Positions 18,703 to 28,745 are shown, counted from the first letter of the stretch. The stretch: DNA of 64,000 bases from Pseudoalteromonas sp. 0303 (GCF_013349995.1 NZ_JABVXF010000002.1:124001-188000), one strand, 5' to 3'. Notes: a model not told the origin generated them from the sequence alone. Translations and numbers: made by a program.

Positions 18703-19673
18703 TCAATTTCTTTTATGTAGCGGTTAACTGATAAGTATGAACCAACAAACCCTAAGCCTGTTGCAAGAGCGACTAAAATACCAAACTCTGTGAGTGTTAA
18801 ACCAATTAAGTCAAAGCTGGTTTCATAAACACCCGCAACATCACTTACAGCAGCACCAAGCCACCACATCATTAACGCAACACAAATAAAAGAGAACAAA
18901 CCACCAATAATACCGTACCAAATCCCTGTCCATAAAAATGGCGCATGAATAAAGGTGTTTGTCGCCCCAACTAACTTCATCACTTGAATTTCATCTTTCT
19001 TATCCATGATTGATAAGCGGATAGTATTTCCTATGATAAGGGTGACGGAGGTTAATAATAGTAGAGCAATGGTGATCACGCTTTCTTTTAATAAACTTAA
19101 AAGTGCATTTAATCGCTCAAGCCAAGCAATATCGAGTTTACCAAAATCAACTTCTCTTTCGCCTTCAAGTTTTTGCAGTAATTGTTTTGCCGTATTTGGC
19201 TGACGGTATCGTGCTGTCGGTGTAACAATCACAACATCAGGTAACGGGTTTGCATCTAAATATTCAAGTGCTTGGCCAAATCCTGATACTTGTTTAAATT
19301 CAGTGAGGGCATCGCCTTTTGATATAAACTCCACTTTATCTACTTCAGGGTAGAGTGCTAAACGCTTAACCAAGGTTTGCGTTTGCTGTTCGCTCATAGT
19401 TTCTTTTACGAACAACGAGATCTCTGCGGCATCTTCAAAGCCACTGCTCACTTGCGAGACATTTTTAACCACTAAATAAAGCGTCGCTGGCAGTGTTAGG
19501 CTTAATCCCAATACCGCAATGGTCATCAATGAGGCTAAAGGCGTTCGCCACATTTCACCGAGGCTGTGCACACCTTGGCGAATAAGATTAATAAAGAAGA
19601 AATAAGGCGCTGCTAAAAATGACTTCTTCTGACGTTCGTTTTGGCTGTTGCGGCTTTTAAACAATAAACTCAT
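18687..19673 (-). CDS. ftsX: Cell division protein FtsX, ABC-type permease
   Basis: FtsX is the membrane partner of the FtsE ATPase. The complex sits at the septum and activates peptidoglycan amidases, through EnvC in E. coli. The 328-residue protein has four predicted membrane segments (about 45-68, 195-215, 245-270 and 290-312), with a large periplasmic loop between the first two. The FtsX-type core DKKDEIQVMKLVGATNTFI is near residue 225. The start overlaps the ftsE stop in an ATGA, so translation is coupled. The last 16 bases are duplicated immediately downstream. Confidence 0.96.
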   Translation of the reverse strand: MSLLFKSRNSQNERQKKSFLAAPYFFFINLIRQGVHSLGEMWRTPLASLMTIAVLGLSLTLPATLYLVVKNVSQVSSGFEDAAEISLFVKETMSEQQTQTLVKRLALYPEVDKVEFISKGDALTEFKQVSGFGQALEYLDANPLPDVVIVTPTARYRQPNTAKQLLQKLEGEREVDFGKLDIAWLERLNALLSLLKESVITIALLLLTSVTLIIGNTIRLSIMDKKDEIQVMKLVGATNTFIHAPFLWTGIWYGIIGGLFSFICVALMMWWLGAAVSDVAGVYETSFDLIGLTLTEFGILVALATGLGFVGSYLSVNRYIKEIEPDKV

Positions 19674-20347
19674 AGTGCCCCCTCAGCTAACGGATCGTCA
19701 ATCATACGGCCATCTTTCAGTGTTAAACTGCGATAACGCATACGTGCAATTAAACCAATGTCATGGGTTGCAATGAGTACGGTTGTACCATGATTATTAA
19801 AGTCTTCGAATAAACGTAAAATGTCCATCGAAAGTTCAGGGTCTAAGTTACCGGTTGGCTCATCGGCGAGCAAAATAGGCGGAGAATTGACAATAGCGCG
19901 GGCAATACCAACACGCTGCTGCTCACCACCTGATAAGGTTGCTGGATTACACTTAGCTTTATCAAGTAACCCTACTTTATCAAGCGCACCGTGAACACGT
20001 TTAGCTATTTGCTTATGGTGCGTACCTTCAATGATTAAAGGTAAGGCAACATTATCAAACACTGAGTAACGTTCTAGTAAACGGTGATTCTGAAAGATGA
20101 TACCAATATCGCGGCGCACATAAGGGATCTGACGCGATTTAACAGCATTTAAATCAACACCATTAATAAGCACCTGCCCGGCTGATGGACGCTCCATCAA
20201 GCTGATAAGTTTCAATAGGGTACTTTTACCTGCCCCACTGTGCCCGGTTAAAAAGGCCAGTTCGCCAGGCTTAATATGAAAGCTGACTTTTTCAAGGGCA
20301 CGATGGCCACCTGGATATGTTTTACTGACTTGCTGAAAATTTATCAT
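19670..20347 (-). CDS. ftsE: Cell division ATP-binding protein FtsE
   Basis: FtsE is the cytoplasmic ATPase of the FtsEX division complex. From the ATG at 20347 the protein has 225 residues and starts MINFQQVSKTYPGGHRAL, in line with E. coli FtsE. A TTG twelve bases upstream is in frame but less likely. The Walker A motif GHSGAGKST is at residues 35-43, the Q-loop is in IIFQNHRLL, the ABC signature is LSGGEQQR, and Walker B is ILLADEPTGNLD. It lies 54 bases after ftsY with a strong short hairpin between, and overlaps ftsX by four bases. Confidence 0.96.
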   Translation of the reverse strand: MINFQQVSKTYPGGHRALEKVSFHIKPGELAFLTGHSGAGKSTLLKLISLMERPSAGQVLINGVDLNAVKSRQIPYVRRDIGIIFQNHRLLERYSVFDNVALPLIIEGTHHKQIAKRVHGALDKVGLLDKAKCNPATLSGGEQQRVGIARAIVNSPPILLADEPTGNLDPELSMDILRLFEDFNNHGTTVLIATHDIGLIARMRYRSLTLKDGRMIDDPLAEGAL

Positions 20348-20374
20348 TTTAGTTATCAATCATCTTGCAGCGAA

Positions 20375-20394
20375 AAAGGGAGCAAGCTCCCTTT
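20375..20394 (-). terminator. Hairpin with U-tract between ftsY and ftsE
   Basis: A perfect 9-bp inverted repeat (AAAGGGAGC and its complement, two bases apart) is followed on the minus strand by a run of U residues. It has the form of an intrinsic terminator or attenuator inside the ftsYEX operon, and would reduce ftsEX relative to ftsY unless read through. Confidence 0.65.
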
Positions 20395-20400
20395 AGTTAA

Positions 20401-22272
20401 TTATGCGTCATCCTCGTCTTGGCTAAATAGTGCATCAATAAAGTCACTACTATTAAAGGTACGTAAATCATCAATACCTTCACCAACACCAATGTAACGA
20501 ATTGGGATATTAAATTTATCTGCAACGGCGAAAATCACACCACCTTTAGCGGTACCATCTAGTTTAGATAAAGTAATGCCCGTTAAACCAACACATTCAT
20601 TAAATAATTTAACTTGGCTAATTGCGTTTTGACCTGTACCTGCATCAATAGTTAGCATAACTTCATGCGGCGCATCTGGGTCAATTTTCTTCATTACACG
20701 GGCAATTTTCTCAAGCTCTTGCATTAGGTTATCTTTATTTTGCAAGCGACCTGCTGTATCGGCGATTAACACATCAGCATTACGAGCCTTTGCAGCCTGA
20801 AATGCATCAAATACCACTGACGCACTGTCTGCACCTGTATGCTGAGCAATCACTGGGATGCTATTACGCTCACCCCATACTTGCAGCTGCTCAACCGCTG
20901 CAGCGCGGAACGTATCACCGGCAGCAAGCATCACTGACTTACCTTCGTTTTGAAACTGCTTAGCTAATTTACCAATCGTGGTGGTTTTACCTACACCATT
21001 TACACCCACCATTAAGATAACAAATGGCTTTTTGTCACCACTTACAACCAGCGGCTGCTCGGCGGTTTTAAGCATACTAGCCATTTCTTGCTTCATTAAC
21101 TCATATAAAGCATCGCCATCTTTTAACTGTTTACGATCAGCGGCATCGGTTAGGTTATCAATCAACTTCATTGTTGTATCAACACCTAAATCGGCTGTTA
21201 GTAATTGTGTTTCTAGTTCTTCAAATAACTCATCGTCAATTTTCTTACCACTAAAAATAGACGCAAAGCCAGAACCAATATTAACGCGAGTTTTTAATAG
21301 ACCTTTTTTAAGGCGTGCGAAGAAACCTTCTTTCTTTGGTTTTTCAGCAGCGGCTTGAGCAGCTTTCTCTTTCTCTAAACGCTCAGCTTCTGCTTGTTCT
21401 TCAGCAATGCGTTCTTGCTCTAAGCGCTCCGCCTCTGCCTTTTCTGCAGCAATGCGTTCTTGTTCTAAACGTTCAGCTTCTGCCTTTTCTGCCGCGATAC
21501 GTTCTTGTTCTAAGCGCTCCGCCTCTGCCTTTTCTGCAGCAATGCGTTCTTGTTCTATGCGCTCCGCCTCTGCCTTTTCTGCTGCGATACGTTCTTGTTC
21601 TAAACGTTCAGCTTCTGCCTTTTCTGCCGCGATACGTTCTTGTTCTAAGCGCTCCGCCTCAGCCTTTTCTGCAGCAATGCGTTCTTGTTCTAAGCGAGCA
21701 GCTTCTGCTCTTTCAGCAGCGATACTCTCTTGTTCTAAACGTTCCGCTTCTGCCTTTTCTGCCGCAATACGTTCTTGCTCTAGACGTTCTGCCTCGGCCT
21801 TCTGTGCAGCAACTTGCTCGGCTTCACGCTGCGCCTGTTCTGCTGCAGCACGCTCTTGCTCTAATTTCATTGCAGCTTCTTGCTCAGCAAGACGAGCTTG
21901 TTGTTCTTGACGTTGTTGTTCTGCCGCTTGCTGTTCTTGAGCTAAACGTCCAGCTTCTGCTTGTTCTGCCGCAATGCGTTCTTGCTCTAAACGTTCAGCT
22001 TCTGCCTTTTCTGCAGCGATACGCTCTTGCTCTAAACGTTCAGCCTCTGCTTGTTCAGCAGCAATGCGTTCTTGCTCTAGACGTTCAGCTTCAGCTTTTT
22101 CAGCAGCAATGCGTTCTTGTTCTAAACGTTCAGCTTCTGCCTTTTCGGCTTCAATTCGCTGTTGTTCTTCTATTTGCTTCTGGTTATCAGCCTCTTTTGC
22201 TGCTTGCTCTGCTTGTTGCTTATCTGATTTGCCAAAACCAAACCAAGACAGGAATTTACTTTTTTTTGCCAT
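20401..22272 (-). CDS. ftsY: Signal recognition particle receptor FtsY with an expanded repeat domain
   Basis: FtsY is the SRP receptor GTPase that docks translating ribosomes at the membrane. From the ATG at 22272 the protein has 623 residues, longer than the roughly 500 of E. coli. It starts [17 protein letters not shown], a membrane-binding amphipathic segment. Residues 42-305 form a Glu/Ala/Arg-rich A domain built largely of 15-residue repeats. The NG domain follows, with [10 protein letters not shown] (G1), GDTFRAAA (G2), DTAGRLQNK (G3) and [10 protein letters not shown] (G4). A longer frame opens at 22437, but its first 55 codons look non-coding. rsmD is divergent, the usual arrangement. 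Confidence 0.96.
   Translation of the reverse strand: MAKKSKFLSWFGFGKSDKQQAEQAAKEADNQKQIEEQQRIEAEKAEAERLEQERIAAEKAEAERLEQERIAAEQAEAERLEQERIAAEKAEAERLEQERIAAEQAEAGRLAQEQQAAEQQRQEQQARLAEQEAAMKLEQERAAAEQAQREAEQVAAQKAEAERLEQERIAAEKAEAERLEQESIAAERAEAARLEQERIAAEKAEAERLEQERIAAEKAEAERLEQERIAAEKAEAERIEQERIAAEKAEAERLEQERIAAEKAEAERLEQERIAAEKAEAERLEQERIAEEQAEAERLEKEKAAQAAAEKPKKEGFFARLKKGLLKTRVNIGSGFASIFSGKKIDDELFEELETQLLTADLGVDTTMKLIDNLTDAADRKQLKDGDALYELMKQEMASMLKTAEQPLVVSGDKKPFVILMVGVNGVGKTTTIGKLAKQFQNEGKSVMLAAGDTFRAAAVEQLQVWGERNSIPVIAQHTGADSASVVFDAFQAAKARNADVLIADTAGRLQNKDNLMQELEKIARVMKKIDPDAPHEVMLTIDAGTGQNAISQVKLFNECVGLTGITLSKLDGTAKGGVIFAVADKFNIPIRYIGVGEGIDDLRTFNSSDFIDALFSQDEDDA
21358..22149 (-). repeat. 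Tandem 45-base repeats inside ftsY
   Basis: About fifteen copies of a 45-base unit encode [15 protein letters not shown] or close variants. They form five units (residues 42-116), a degenerate 39-residue spacer, and ten units (156-305). Several copies are identical in protein but differ at silent positions. The heptad-like spacing of Glu with Arg/Lys predicts a long rigid charged helix. Confidence 0.95.
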
Positions 22273-22481
22273 ACTTGCTAATAACCACTTATAAAAATCT
22301 GATAAACTTACATGAATAATAGTTTGGTGACAGTTCAGCTTTTTAGCCAAACATAAACAGGTACCATCTATCGCTAAGGTCGCAATACTATCACTTTTAG
22401 CGCAGTAGAAAAATGACACGCTAGCTATTGCATACAATATTATCTGAGCTAGTGGTCAGTTACCAATGATTAGTGAGTTAA

Positions 22482-23099
22482 ATGAGAAAAAAATCTACAG
22501 CTAACCGCCAAGCAAAAGCAGCGAACAATAAATCAGCAAATGGTTTTATTCGTATTATTAGTGGGCAATTTCGCGGTAGAAAATTACCCGTAAAAGATGT
22601 GCAAGGCTTGCGCCCAACCACAGACCGAATAAAAGAAACTGTATTTAACTGGCTAATGCAAGATACCCGAGGCGCAGCGGTACTCGATTGTTTTGCCGGT
22701 TCCGGCGGTTTAGGTTTTGAGGCGTTATCGCGCTTTGCTGATCATGCTGTGTTTTTCGAACTAGATAAAGGCGCCGCTAGCCAACTAAAAGAAAACATTA
22801 GCACCCTTAAATTGGATAATGCCTCCGTAAAACAAGGCAATAGCCTTTCATTATTGGAACAAAACACGCAAAACGAACAATTTGATCTAATTTTTGTTGA
22901 CCCGCCATTTCGACAAAACTTGGCTGAAAAAAGTTGTTTTTTACTCGAAAAAAATAGCTGGTTATCTGCCCAAGCACTTATATATGTTGAGGTCGAAAGC
23001 GAACTAAGCGACCTAGACACCCCAGATAACTGGATGCTTTTAAAAGAAAAAGCTGCCGGACAAGTAATTTGTCGACTATATCAACGCGAGACAAATTAA
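22482..23099 (+). CDS. rsmD: 16S rRNA (guanine(966)-N(2))-methyltransferase
   Basis: RsmD methylates G966 of 16S rRNA using SAM. The 205-residue protein has the class I methyltransferase fold: motif I VLDCFAGSGGLGFEAL (near residue 70), and the catalytic DPPF in IFVDPPF, the form used by N2-guanine and adenine methyltransferases. The RIISGQFRGRKLPV segment near the N-terminus is a family signature. It is transcribed divergently from ftsY across about 210 bases with no other gene. Confidence 0.96.
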   Translation: MRKKSTANRQAKAANNKSANGFIRIISGQFRGRKLPVKDVQGLRPTTDRIKETVFNWLMQDTRGAAVLDCFAGSGGLGFEALSRFADHAVFFELDKGAASQLKENISTLKLDNASVKQGNSLSLLEQNTQNEQFDLIFVDPPFRQNLAEKSCFLLEKNSWLSAQALIYVEVESELSDLDTPDNWMLLKEKAAGQVICRLYQRETN

Positions 23100-23136
23100 C
23101 TCTGTTTTGCAAACCTAGTTTCTGTTAATATTATTC

Positions 23137-23166
23137 TTTACATGTGGTGTTGCTTCAGATTACAAT
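23137..23166 (+). promoter_or_regulatory. Predicted sigma-70 promoter of the rpsU operon
   Basis: TTTACA and TACAAT are separated by 18 bases, and the -10 ends 79 bases upstream of the rpsU ATG. It is the best promoter-like pair in this intergenic region and would drive the rpsU-yqeY-dnaG-rpoD operon. Confidence 0.6.
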
Positions 23167-23244
23167 ACCGCACCATTTTTGAACCACTTGGTCGTTATTC
23201 GATCAACTTGAGCAACGCTCATTATTTAGGTAGGTGAATTTTTA

Positions 23245-23460
23245 ATGCCAGTAATTAAAGTAAGAGAGAACGAACCGTTTGACGTAGCACTTCGTCGCTT
23301 CAAGCGTTCATGTGAAAAAGCAGGTATCCTTTCAGAAGTTCGTCGTCGCGAGCACTATGAAAAACCAACAGCTGAGCGTAAGCGTAAAAAAGCTGCTGCA
23401 GTAAAGCGTCACATGAAGAAGCTTTCTCGCGATAACGCACGTCGCGTTAAATTATACTAA
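23245..23460 (+). CDS. rpsU: 30S ribosomal protein S21
   Basis: S21 is a small basic 30S protein needed for mRNA binding during initiation. The 71-residue sequence (starting [20 protein letters not shown] and ending [10 protein letters not shown]) is a full-length match to the gammaproteobacterial family. It heads the macromolecular synthesis operon. A yqeY-type gene follows after 21 bases, which differs from the E. coli order rpsU-dnaG-rpoD. Confidence 0.98.
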
Positions 23461-23481
23461 TCAGTATTTGGTCTTGTATAA

Positions 23482-23928
23482 ATGAGCCTTTTATTAACGC
23501 TAAAAGATGCGCAAAAAGATGCGATGAAGGCAAAAGACAAAGAACGTCTTAAGCCTATCCGCATGGTACTTGCTGCAATCAAGCAACGTGAGATTGACGA
23601 GCAAATTACGCTTGACGACGACGGTATTACCGCTGTTTTAGTAAAGCTTGTTAAGCAACGTCGCGATTCTTACACCCAGTACATTGATGCGGGTCGTGAA
23701 GATTTAGCTGAAATTGAAGCCAGTGAGATTAAAGCACTTGAAGAATTCTTACCTCAACAATTGAGTGAAGAAGAAATCATTGCTCTTATTGACTCGGCTA
23801 TAGCTGATACAAACGCAGCGGGTATGCAAGACATGGGTAAGGTAATGGGAGTTATCAAAAGCAAAGCTGAAGGTCGTGCCGATTTAGGTAAGATTTCTGG
23901 CTTAATCAAGCAACGATTAACTGCCTAA
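23482..23928 (+). CDS. GatB/YqeY domain protein
   Basis: This 148-residue protein is a stand-alone GatB/YqeY domain, related to the tRNA-binding tail of the amidotransferase subunit GatB. Typical blocks are RLKPIRMVLAAIKQREID, the KQRRDSYTQYIDAGREDLA segment, and the C-terminal MGKVMGVIKSKAEGRADLG. Its role is not settled; tRNA or ribosome-related activity is inferred from the domain. It lies between rpsU and dnaG, followed by an internal terminator, so it may be expressed at a level closer to rpsU than to dnaG. Confidence 0.93.
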   Translation: MSLLLTLKDAQKDAMKAKDKERLKPIRMVLAAIKQREIDEQITLDDDGITAVLVKLVKQRRDSYTQYIDAGREDLAEIEASEIKALEEFLPQQLSEEEIIALIDSAIADTNAAGMQDMGKVMGVIKSKAEGRADLGKISGLIKQRLTA

Positions 23929-23956
23929 CCCCCACATACAGATGTATGATTCAAGC

Positions 23957-23979
23957 AAACCGAGCCTAGTGCTCGGTTT
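23957..23979 (+). terminator. Intrinsic terminator between yqeY-like gene and dnaG
   Basis: A 9-bp perfect stem (AAACCGAGC and its complement) with a CTAGT loop is followed by a U-containing run. It recalls the partial terminator upstream of dnaG in the E. coli rpsU-dnaG-rpoD operon, which keeps primase levels low. Confidence 0.8.
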
Positions 23980-24064
23980 CTTGCTTTTAGTCTTTCATAA
24001 ACACAGTAATTGTGTTCAAATCTTATTTTACAACGCATAGATAGCGCAGGAAAATACAACAGCT

Positions 24065-25816
24065 ATGGCCGGAAAAATCCCTCGACAGTTTATTGATGAT
24101 TTACTCGCTCGCACAGATATTGTTGAGTTAATTGATTCGAGAGTTGGCCTTAAAAAAGCAGGTAAAGACTACCAAGCCTGTTGCCCATTCCATAACGAAA
24201 AATCACCTTCATTTACCGTTTCTCAAGATAAACAGTTTTACCACTGCTTTGGTTGTGGTGCCAATGGCAATGCAATTTCGTTTGTTATGGAATACGACAA
24301 ATTAGAGTTCGTTGATGCTATTGAAGAATTAGCGAGTATGCTCAATTTAGACGTACCTCGCGAACAAGGCACAAGCTCAGGCCCGCAACGAACTGCAGAA
24401 CAAAAGCGCTCTGATTACGATTTAATGTTACATGCAGCTCGCTTTTATCAGCATCAGTTAAAGCATCATGCCAACTCAAAAACGGTTATCGACTATATCA
24501 AGGGTCGTGGTTTAAGCGGTGAAACAGCGAAAAAATTCATGATTGGTTATGCGCCTAGTGAATGGGAAGCGCTATGCCAACAACTTGGCCGCAATAAAGA
24601 ACAAAAAGAACAGCTTGTAGAACTAAAACTAGCCTCTGAAAAATCGCCTGGTCGTCAATTTGACTTCTTCCGTGATCGACTCATGTTCCCTATACGCGAT
24701 AAACGCGGTCGGGTGATTGCCTTTGGTGGCCGTGTTATGCAAGCGGATCAAGGTCCTAAATACCTTAACTCACCAGAAACCCGTATTTTCCATAAAGGCT
24801 TTGAGCTTTATGGTTTATACGAAGCCAAGCAAGCACATAAGAAACTTGAACATATTTTAATTGTTGAAGGTTATATGGATGTTGTTGCTTTAGCTGAGCA
24901 AGGCATCGAATATGCCGTTGCCGCCCTTGGCACAGCAACGACCGCAGAACATATGCACACTTTATTTAGAACCACAGATAAAGTGATATGCTGCTACGAC
25001 GGTGACCGTGCAGGTCGCGATGCAGCTTGGCGTGCACTAGAAAATGCACTGCCTTATCTTGGTGATGGTAAGTCGTTAAAGTTTGTGTTTTTACCAGATG
25101 GTGAAGACCCTGATTCACTGGTACAACAAGAAGGTAAAGACGCTTTTGAAGCTAGGTTAAGCGAAGCGGATGATTTTACTAAGGTGCTGTTTAATAAGCT
25201 CAGCCAAGAGATAGACCTTACTCAAGACGCAGGTAAAGCAAAGCTCCTTAGTGATGCCCTGCCGCTAATTGAAAAAATCCCTAGTGATTTTTACCAAGAA
25301 AATATTTTGGAACATCTTGGCCGCTTAATTGGTCGGACAAGAGAGCAATTAAATAATCGCGTTAAGTCGCCAAAGCAACAGCATGCGATTGAGCGTAAAT
25401 TTAAAATAACGCCGATGCGTCAAGCGATTGGTATTTTATTGCAACACCCAAATTTGGCGACCAGCATTGCTTATATGCCAGAATTAGCTGAGATGAAAAT
25501 AGCCGGTATTGAGCTATTTTTACGCATTCAGCACTTAGCACTAGAACGTGAAGGTATTACGACGGCACAAATTTTAGAGTCATTTAGGGATGGTGCTGAA
25601 TATGACGCGCTAGTGAAACTAGCAACTTGGCAGCACCAAATAAATGACGATCGTTTAGAGACGGTTTTTAAAAATACTTTTAAATTTATTGAAGACCAGT
25701 GTTTAAATTATCGACTAGAGACCCTATTAATAAAAGACAAGACCCAAGGCTTAAGCAGCGAAGAAAGGCTAGAATGCCACTTACTGACGCAAGCGTTAAA
25801 AGGCAGCAACAGCTAG
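24065..25816 (+). CDS. dnaG: DNA primase
   Basis: DnaG makes the RNA primers for DNA replication. The 583-residue protein has the N-terminal CHC2 zinc-binding domain with Cys40, His43, Cys61 and Cys64. The catalytic core follows, with the TOPRIM block IVEGYMDVVAL and the DGDRAGRDAA acidic motif. A C-terminal helicase-binding domain (from about residue 440) contacts DnaB. It is the third gene of the rpsU operon, downstream of an internal terminator. Confidence 0.97.
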   Translation: MAGKIPRQFIDDLLARTDIVELIDSRVGLKKAGKDYQACCPFHNEKSPSFTVSQDKQFYHCFGCGANGNAISFVMEYDKLEFVDAIEELASMLNLDVPREQGTSSGPQRTAEQKRSDYDLMLHAARFYQHQLKHHANSKTVIDYIKGRGLSGETAKKFMIGYAPSEWEALCQQLGRNKEQKEQLVELKLASEKSPGRQFDFFRDRLMFPIRDKRGRVIAFGGRVMQADQGPKYLNSPETRIFHKGFELYGLYEAKQAHKKLEHILIVEGYMDVVALAEQGIEYAVAALGTATTAEHMHTLFRTTDKVICCYDGDRAGRDAAWRALENALPYLGDGKSLKFVFLPDGEDPDSLVQQEGKDAFEARLSEADDFTKVLFNKLSQEIDLTQDAGKAKLLSDALPLIEKIPSDFYQENILEHLGRLIGRTREQLNNRVKSPKQQHAIERKFKITPMRQAIGILLQHPNLATSIAYMPELAEMKIAGIELFLRIQHLALEREGITTAQILESFRDGAEYDALVKLATWQHQINDDRLETVFKNTFKFIEDQCLNYRLETLLIKDKTQGLSSEERLECHLLTQALKGSNS

Positions 25817-25833
25817 TCAGAATTGAATAATGC

Positions 25834-25842
25834 TGTTATACT
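25834..25842 (+). promoter_or_regulatory. Candidate extended -10 promoter for rpoD
   Basis: TGT followed by TATACT is an extended -10 motif, just past the dnaG stop and about 100 bases before the rpoD ATG. A perfect 7-bp hairpin with an ATTAG loop follows at 25875-25893 in the would-be leader. No strong -35 is visible. Confidence 0.4.
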
Positions 25843-25939
25843 GTGCTATTCACTGCGTCTAGTTAGTTTTCGTGTCGCTTAATTAGTAAGCGAGCTGGCG
25901 CCTGTTGTATCAACTTTCAGAGTGGAAGAATAAATCTCT

Positions 25940-27799
25940 ATGGATCCAACTCCTCAGTCACAATTAAAGCTTCTGATTCAAAAAGGTAAAGAGCAAGGTT
26001 ATTTAACTTTTGCAGAAGTTAATGATCACCTTCCACAAGACATTATCGACTCAGATCAGGTAGAAGATATCATTAGCATGATTAATGATATGGGTATCAA
26101 GGTAAGTGAAAACGCACCTGATGCCGATGAATTAATGATGCAAGAAACAACGACAGACGAAGACGCAGCAGAAGCCGCGGCAGCTGCACTTGCGACTGTA
26201 GAAAAAGAGATCGGTCGAACAACTGACCCTGTACGTATGTATATGCGTGAAATGGGTACTGTTGAACTTCTTACGCGTGAAGGCGAAATCGTAATCGCTA
26301 AGCGTATTGAGGAAGGTATTAACCAAGTACAGATTTCAGTTGCTGAATACCCTGAAGCAATTACTTATCTACTAGAGCAATGGGACAAGTTCGAAGCTGA
26401 AGAAATGCGCTTGAGCGACATTATCTCTGGTTTCTTTGATCCTAATAATGAAGAAGAATCACAAATCTCTGCAACACACATCGGTTCTGAGTTAAACGAA
26501 GAGCAACTCGACGAAGAAGACGACGAAGACGATGATGACGAAGATAGTGATGATGATAGCGATGATGATAGCGATGGCGACACAGGTCCAGATCCTGAAG
26601 AAGCTCGTATTCACTTCGAAAACTTACGTGAGCTTTATAACAAAGCACGCGAAACGTTCGAAGAAAAAGGTCGCTCGCACCCTGATTCACTTGAAGCTAT
26701 TGCAGAAATAGGCGAACTATTTAAAACCTTTAAATTAGTGCCAAAACAGTTTGACCGTATGGTTAACAACATGCGTGAAATGATGGACCGCGTTCGTGTA
26801 CAAGAACGTATCATCATGAAACAAGCTGTACAAATTGCTAAGTTACCGAAAAAGAGCTTTATCAAGCACTTTGCAAATAACGAAACTGACACAAGCTGGA
26901 TTGACCTTGAGATTGCTGCTAACGAGAAATACTCAGTAGCACTTGAAACAGTTAAACCAGAAATCATTCGTTGCATCAGCAAACTAAGTGCAATTGAAGA
27001 AAGCACGGGTCTTAGCATCGAACGAATTAAAGATATCAACCGTCGTATGAGTATTGGTGAAGCAAAAGCTCGCCGTGCGAAGAAAGAAATGGTTGAAGCG
27101 AACTTACGTCTTGTAATTTCAATTGCGAAAAAATACACCAACCGTGGTTTACAGTTCTTAGACCTTATCCAAGAAGGTAATATTGGTCTAATGAAAGCGG
27201 TTGATAAGTTCGAATACCGCCGTGGTTATAAGTTCTCAACTTATGCAACATGGTGGATCCGTCAAGCAATCACGCGTTCGATTGCTGACCAAGCACGTAC
27301 CATCCGTATTCCTGTGCACATGATTGAGACGATCAACAAGTTAAACCGTATCTCTCGTCAAATGCTACAAGAGATGGGTCGTGAGCCGAGCCCAGAAGAA
27401 TTAGCTGAGCGTATGTTAATGCCTGAAGACAAGATCCGTAAGGTACTTAAGATCGCTAAAGAGCCAATTTCAATGGAAACACCAATCGGTGATGATGAAG
27501 ATTCGCACTTAGGTGACTTCATTGAAGATACCACTATCGACTCACCTATTGATTCTGCAACCATGGAATCACTACGTGGCGCAACAAACGATGTACTAGC
27601 GGGCTTAACAGCACGTGAAGCTAAAGTACTACGTATGCGTTTCGGTATCGACATGAACACTGACCATACATTAGAAGAAGTAGGTAAACAATTTGACGTA
27701 ACACGTGAGCGTATTCGTCAAATCGAAGCGAAAGCGTTACGTAAATTACGTCACCCTTCTCGCTCTGACTTACTGAAAAGCTTCTTAGATGCTAAGTAA
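25940..27799 (+). CDS. rpoD: RNA polymerase primary sigma factor sigma-70
   Basis: RpoD is the housekeeping sigma factor. The 619-residue protein has region 1.1 (residues 1 to about 80), region 1.2 ([21 protein letters not shown]), and a non-conserved region with a very acidic Asp/Glu run near residues 190-215, as in E. coli. Regions 2-4 follow, including the -10 recognition block ([19 protein letters not shown]) and the region 4.2 HTH ([20 protein letters not shown]). It is the last gene of the operon, closed by the terminator at 27821-27846. Confidence 0.98.
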   Translation: MDPTPQSQLKLLIQKGKEQGYLTFAEVNDHLPQDIIDSDQVEDIISMINDMGIKVSENAPDADELMMQETTTDEDAAEAAAAALATVEKEIGRTTDPVRMYMREMGTVELLTREGEIVIAKRIEEGINQVQISVAEYPEAITYLLEQWDKFEAEEMRLSDIISGFFDPNNEEESQISATHIGSELNEEQLDEEDDEDDDDEDSDDDSDDDSDGDTGPDPEEARIHFENLRELYNKARETFEEKGRSHPDSLEAIAEIGELFKTFKLVPKQFDRMVNNMREMMDRVRVQERIIMKQAVQIAKLPKKSFIKHFANNETDTSWIDLEIAANEKYSVALETVKPEIIRCISKLSAIEESTGLSIERIKDINRRMSIGEAKARRAKKEMVEANLRLVISIAKKYTNRGLQFLDLIQEGNIGLMKAVDKFEYRRGYKFSTYATWWIRQAITRSIADQARTIRIPVHMIETINKLNRISRQMLQEMGREPSPEELAERMLMPEDKIRKVLKIAKEPISMETPIGDDEDSHLGDFIEDTTIDSPIDSATMESLRGATNDVLAGLTAREAKVLRMRFGIDMNTDHTLEEVGKQFDVTRERIRQIEAKALRKLRHPSRSDLLKSFLDAK

Positions 27800-27820
27800 T
27801 TTAGTATCGCGTTATTAACT

Positions 27821-27846
27821 AAAAGGCCGCTGTTGCGGCCTTTTTT
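27821..27846 (+). terminator. Intrinsic terminator after rpoD
   Basis: AAAAGGCCGC and its complement form a 10-bp stem with a TGTT loop, followed by a run of T. It is a strong factor-independent terminator. Confidence 0.95.
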
Positions 27847-27863
27847 CTATTCGAGAGATATTC

Positions 27864-28745
27864 ATGGCTTGGATCCAAATTCGCATCAACGCAAATGCAG
27901 ACAACGCAGAATTAATCAGCGACTTACTCATGGACACTGGCAGTGCGTCAGTCACCTATGTTGATGCCAAAGATACCCCTATTTATGAGCCAAAACTTGG
28001 TACTGTGCAGTTATGGGCTGATACCACTGTGATTGGCCTGTATGACGCTAACCACGATATGGACAGCGTAGTAGCAACATTAAATGCTGAAACAACACTC
28101 GCCGATAAGCTCGTTTATAAAATTGAACAGCTTGAGGATAAAGATTGGGAGCGTGAGTGGATGGATAACTTCCACCCAATTCAATTTGGTGAGCGCTTAT
28201 GGATCTGTCCAAGTTGGCGCGATATTCCAGATCCTGATGCGGTAAATGTATTACTCGACCCAGGCCTTGCTTTTGGTACAGGTACCCATGCAACCACTGC
28301 CCTTTGTTTAAAATGGCTAGAAAGCCAAGATTTAACAGGTAAAACCGTGGTCGATTTTGGTTGTGGCTCAGGAATTTTAGGAATTGCGGCGATCAAACTC
28401 GGCGCTGAACGTATGATCGGTATCGATATAGATCCTCAAGCTCTTGAAGCAAGCCGCGATAATGCAAAACGTAATGGCGTTGCAGATAAACTTGAAGTCT
28501 ATTTACCTGAAGATCAGCCAGAGTTTACAGCTGATATTGTGGTTGCAAACATCTTAGCTCAACCACTTCGCGAACTACATGAAGTGATTTTAGGCCTTTT
28601 AAAACCGAATGGTAAAATTGCTATGTCAGGTATTTTAGAAGAACAAGCTCAGTCTGTAGCCGATGTTTATGCCCCGTTTTTAGCACTTGATGACGTGGCT
28701 GTTGAGGGTGAATGGACCCGAGTGAGCGGCATCAAGAAAGCCTAA
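27864..28745 (+). CDS. prmA: Ribosomal protein L11 methyltransferase
   Basis: PrmA trimethylates several amino groups of ribosomal protein L11 with SAM. The 293-residue protein has an N-terminal L11-recognition domain (residues 1 to about 55) and a linker containing [19 protein letters not shown]. The methyltransferase domain follows, with motif [16 protein letters not shown] (around 160-175) and [11 protein letters not shown]. The length is that of E. coli PrmA (293). prmA-dusB-fis is a conserved order in gammaproteobacteria. Confidence 0.97.
   Translation: MAWIQIRINANADNAELISDLLMDTGSASVTYVDAKDTPIYEPKLGTVQLWADTTVIGLYDANHDMDSVVATLNAETTLADKLVYKIEQLEDKDWEREWMDNFHPIQFGERLWICPSWRDIPDPDAVNVLLDPGLAFGTGTHATTALCLKWLESQDLTGKTVVDFGCGSGILGIAAIKLGAERMIGIDIDPQALEASRDNAKRNGVADKLEVYLPEDQPEFTADIVVANILAQPLRELHEVILGLLKPNGKIAMSGILEEQAQSVADVYAPFLALDDVAVEGEWTRVSGIKKA

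Noticed and set aside
21358-22149. CRISPR-like array of regular repeats
   Set aside because: The unit is a contiguous in-frame 45-base coding repeat without spacers, inside ftsY.
21315-22319. Long plus-strand reading frame (334 codons) opposite ftsY, plus shorter ones in the same place
   Set aside because: They are the antisense of the ftsY repeats. The repeat makes every frame open, and the products are low-complexity Leu/Gln or Ser/Cys strings with no ribosome site.
26365-26690. Minus-strand frames rich in Ser or His opposite rpoD
   Set aside because: They are shadows of the Asp/Glu-rich linker codons of RpoD.
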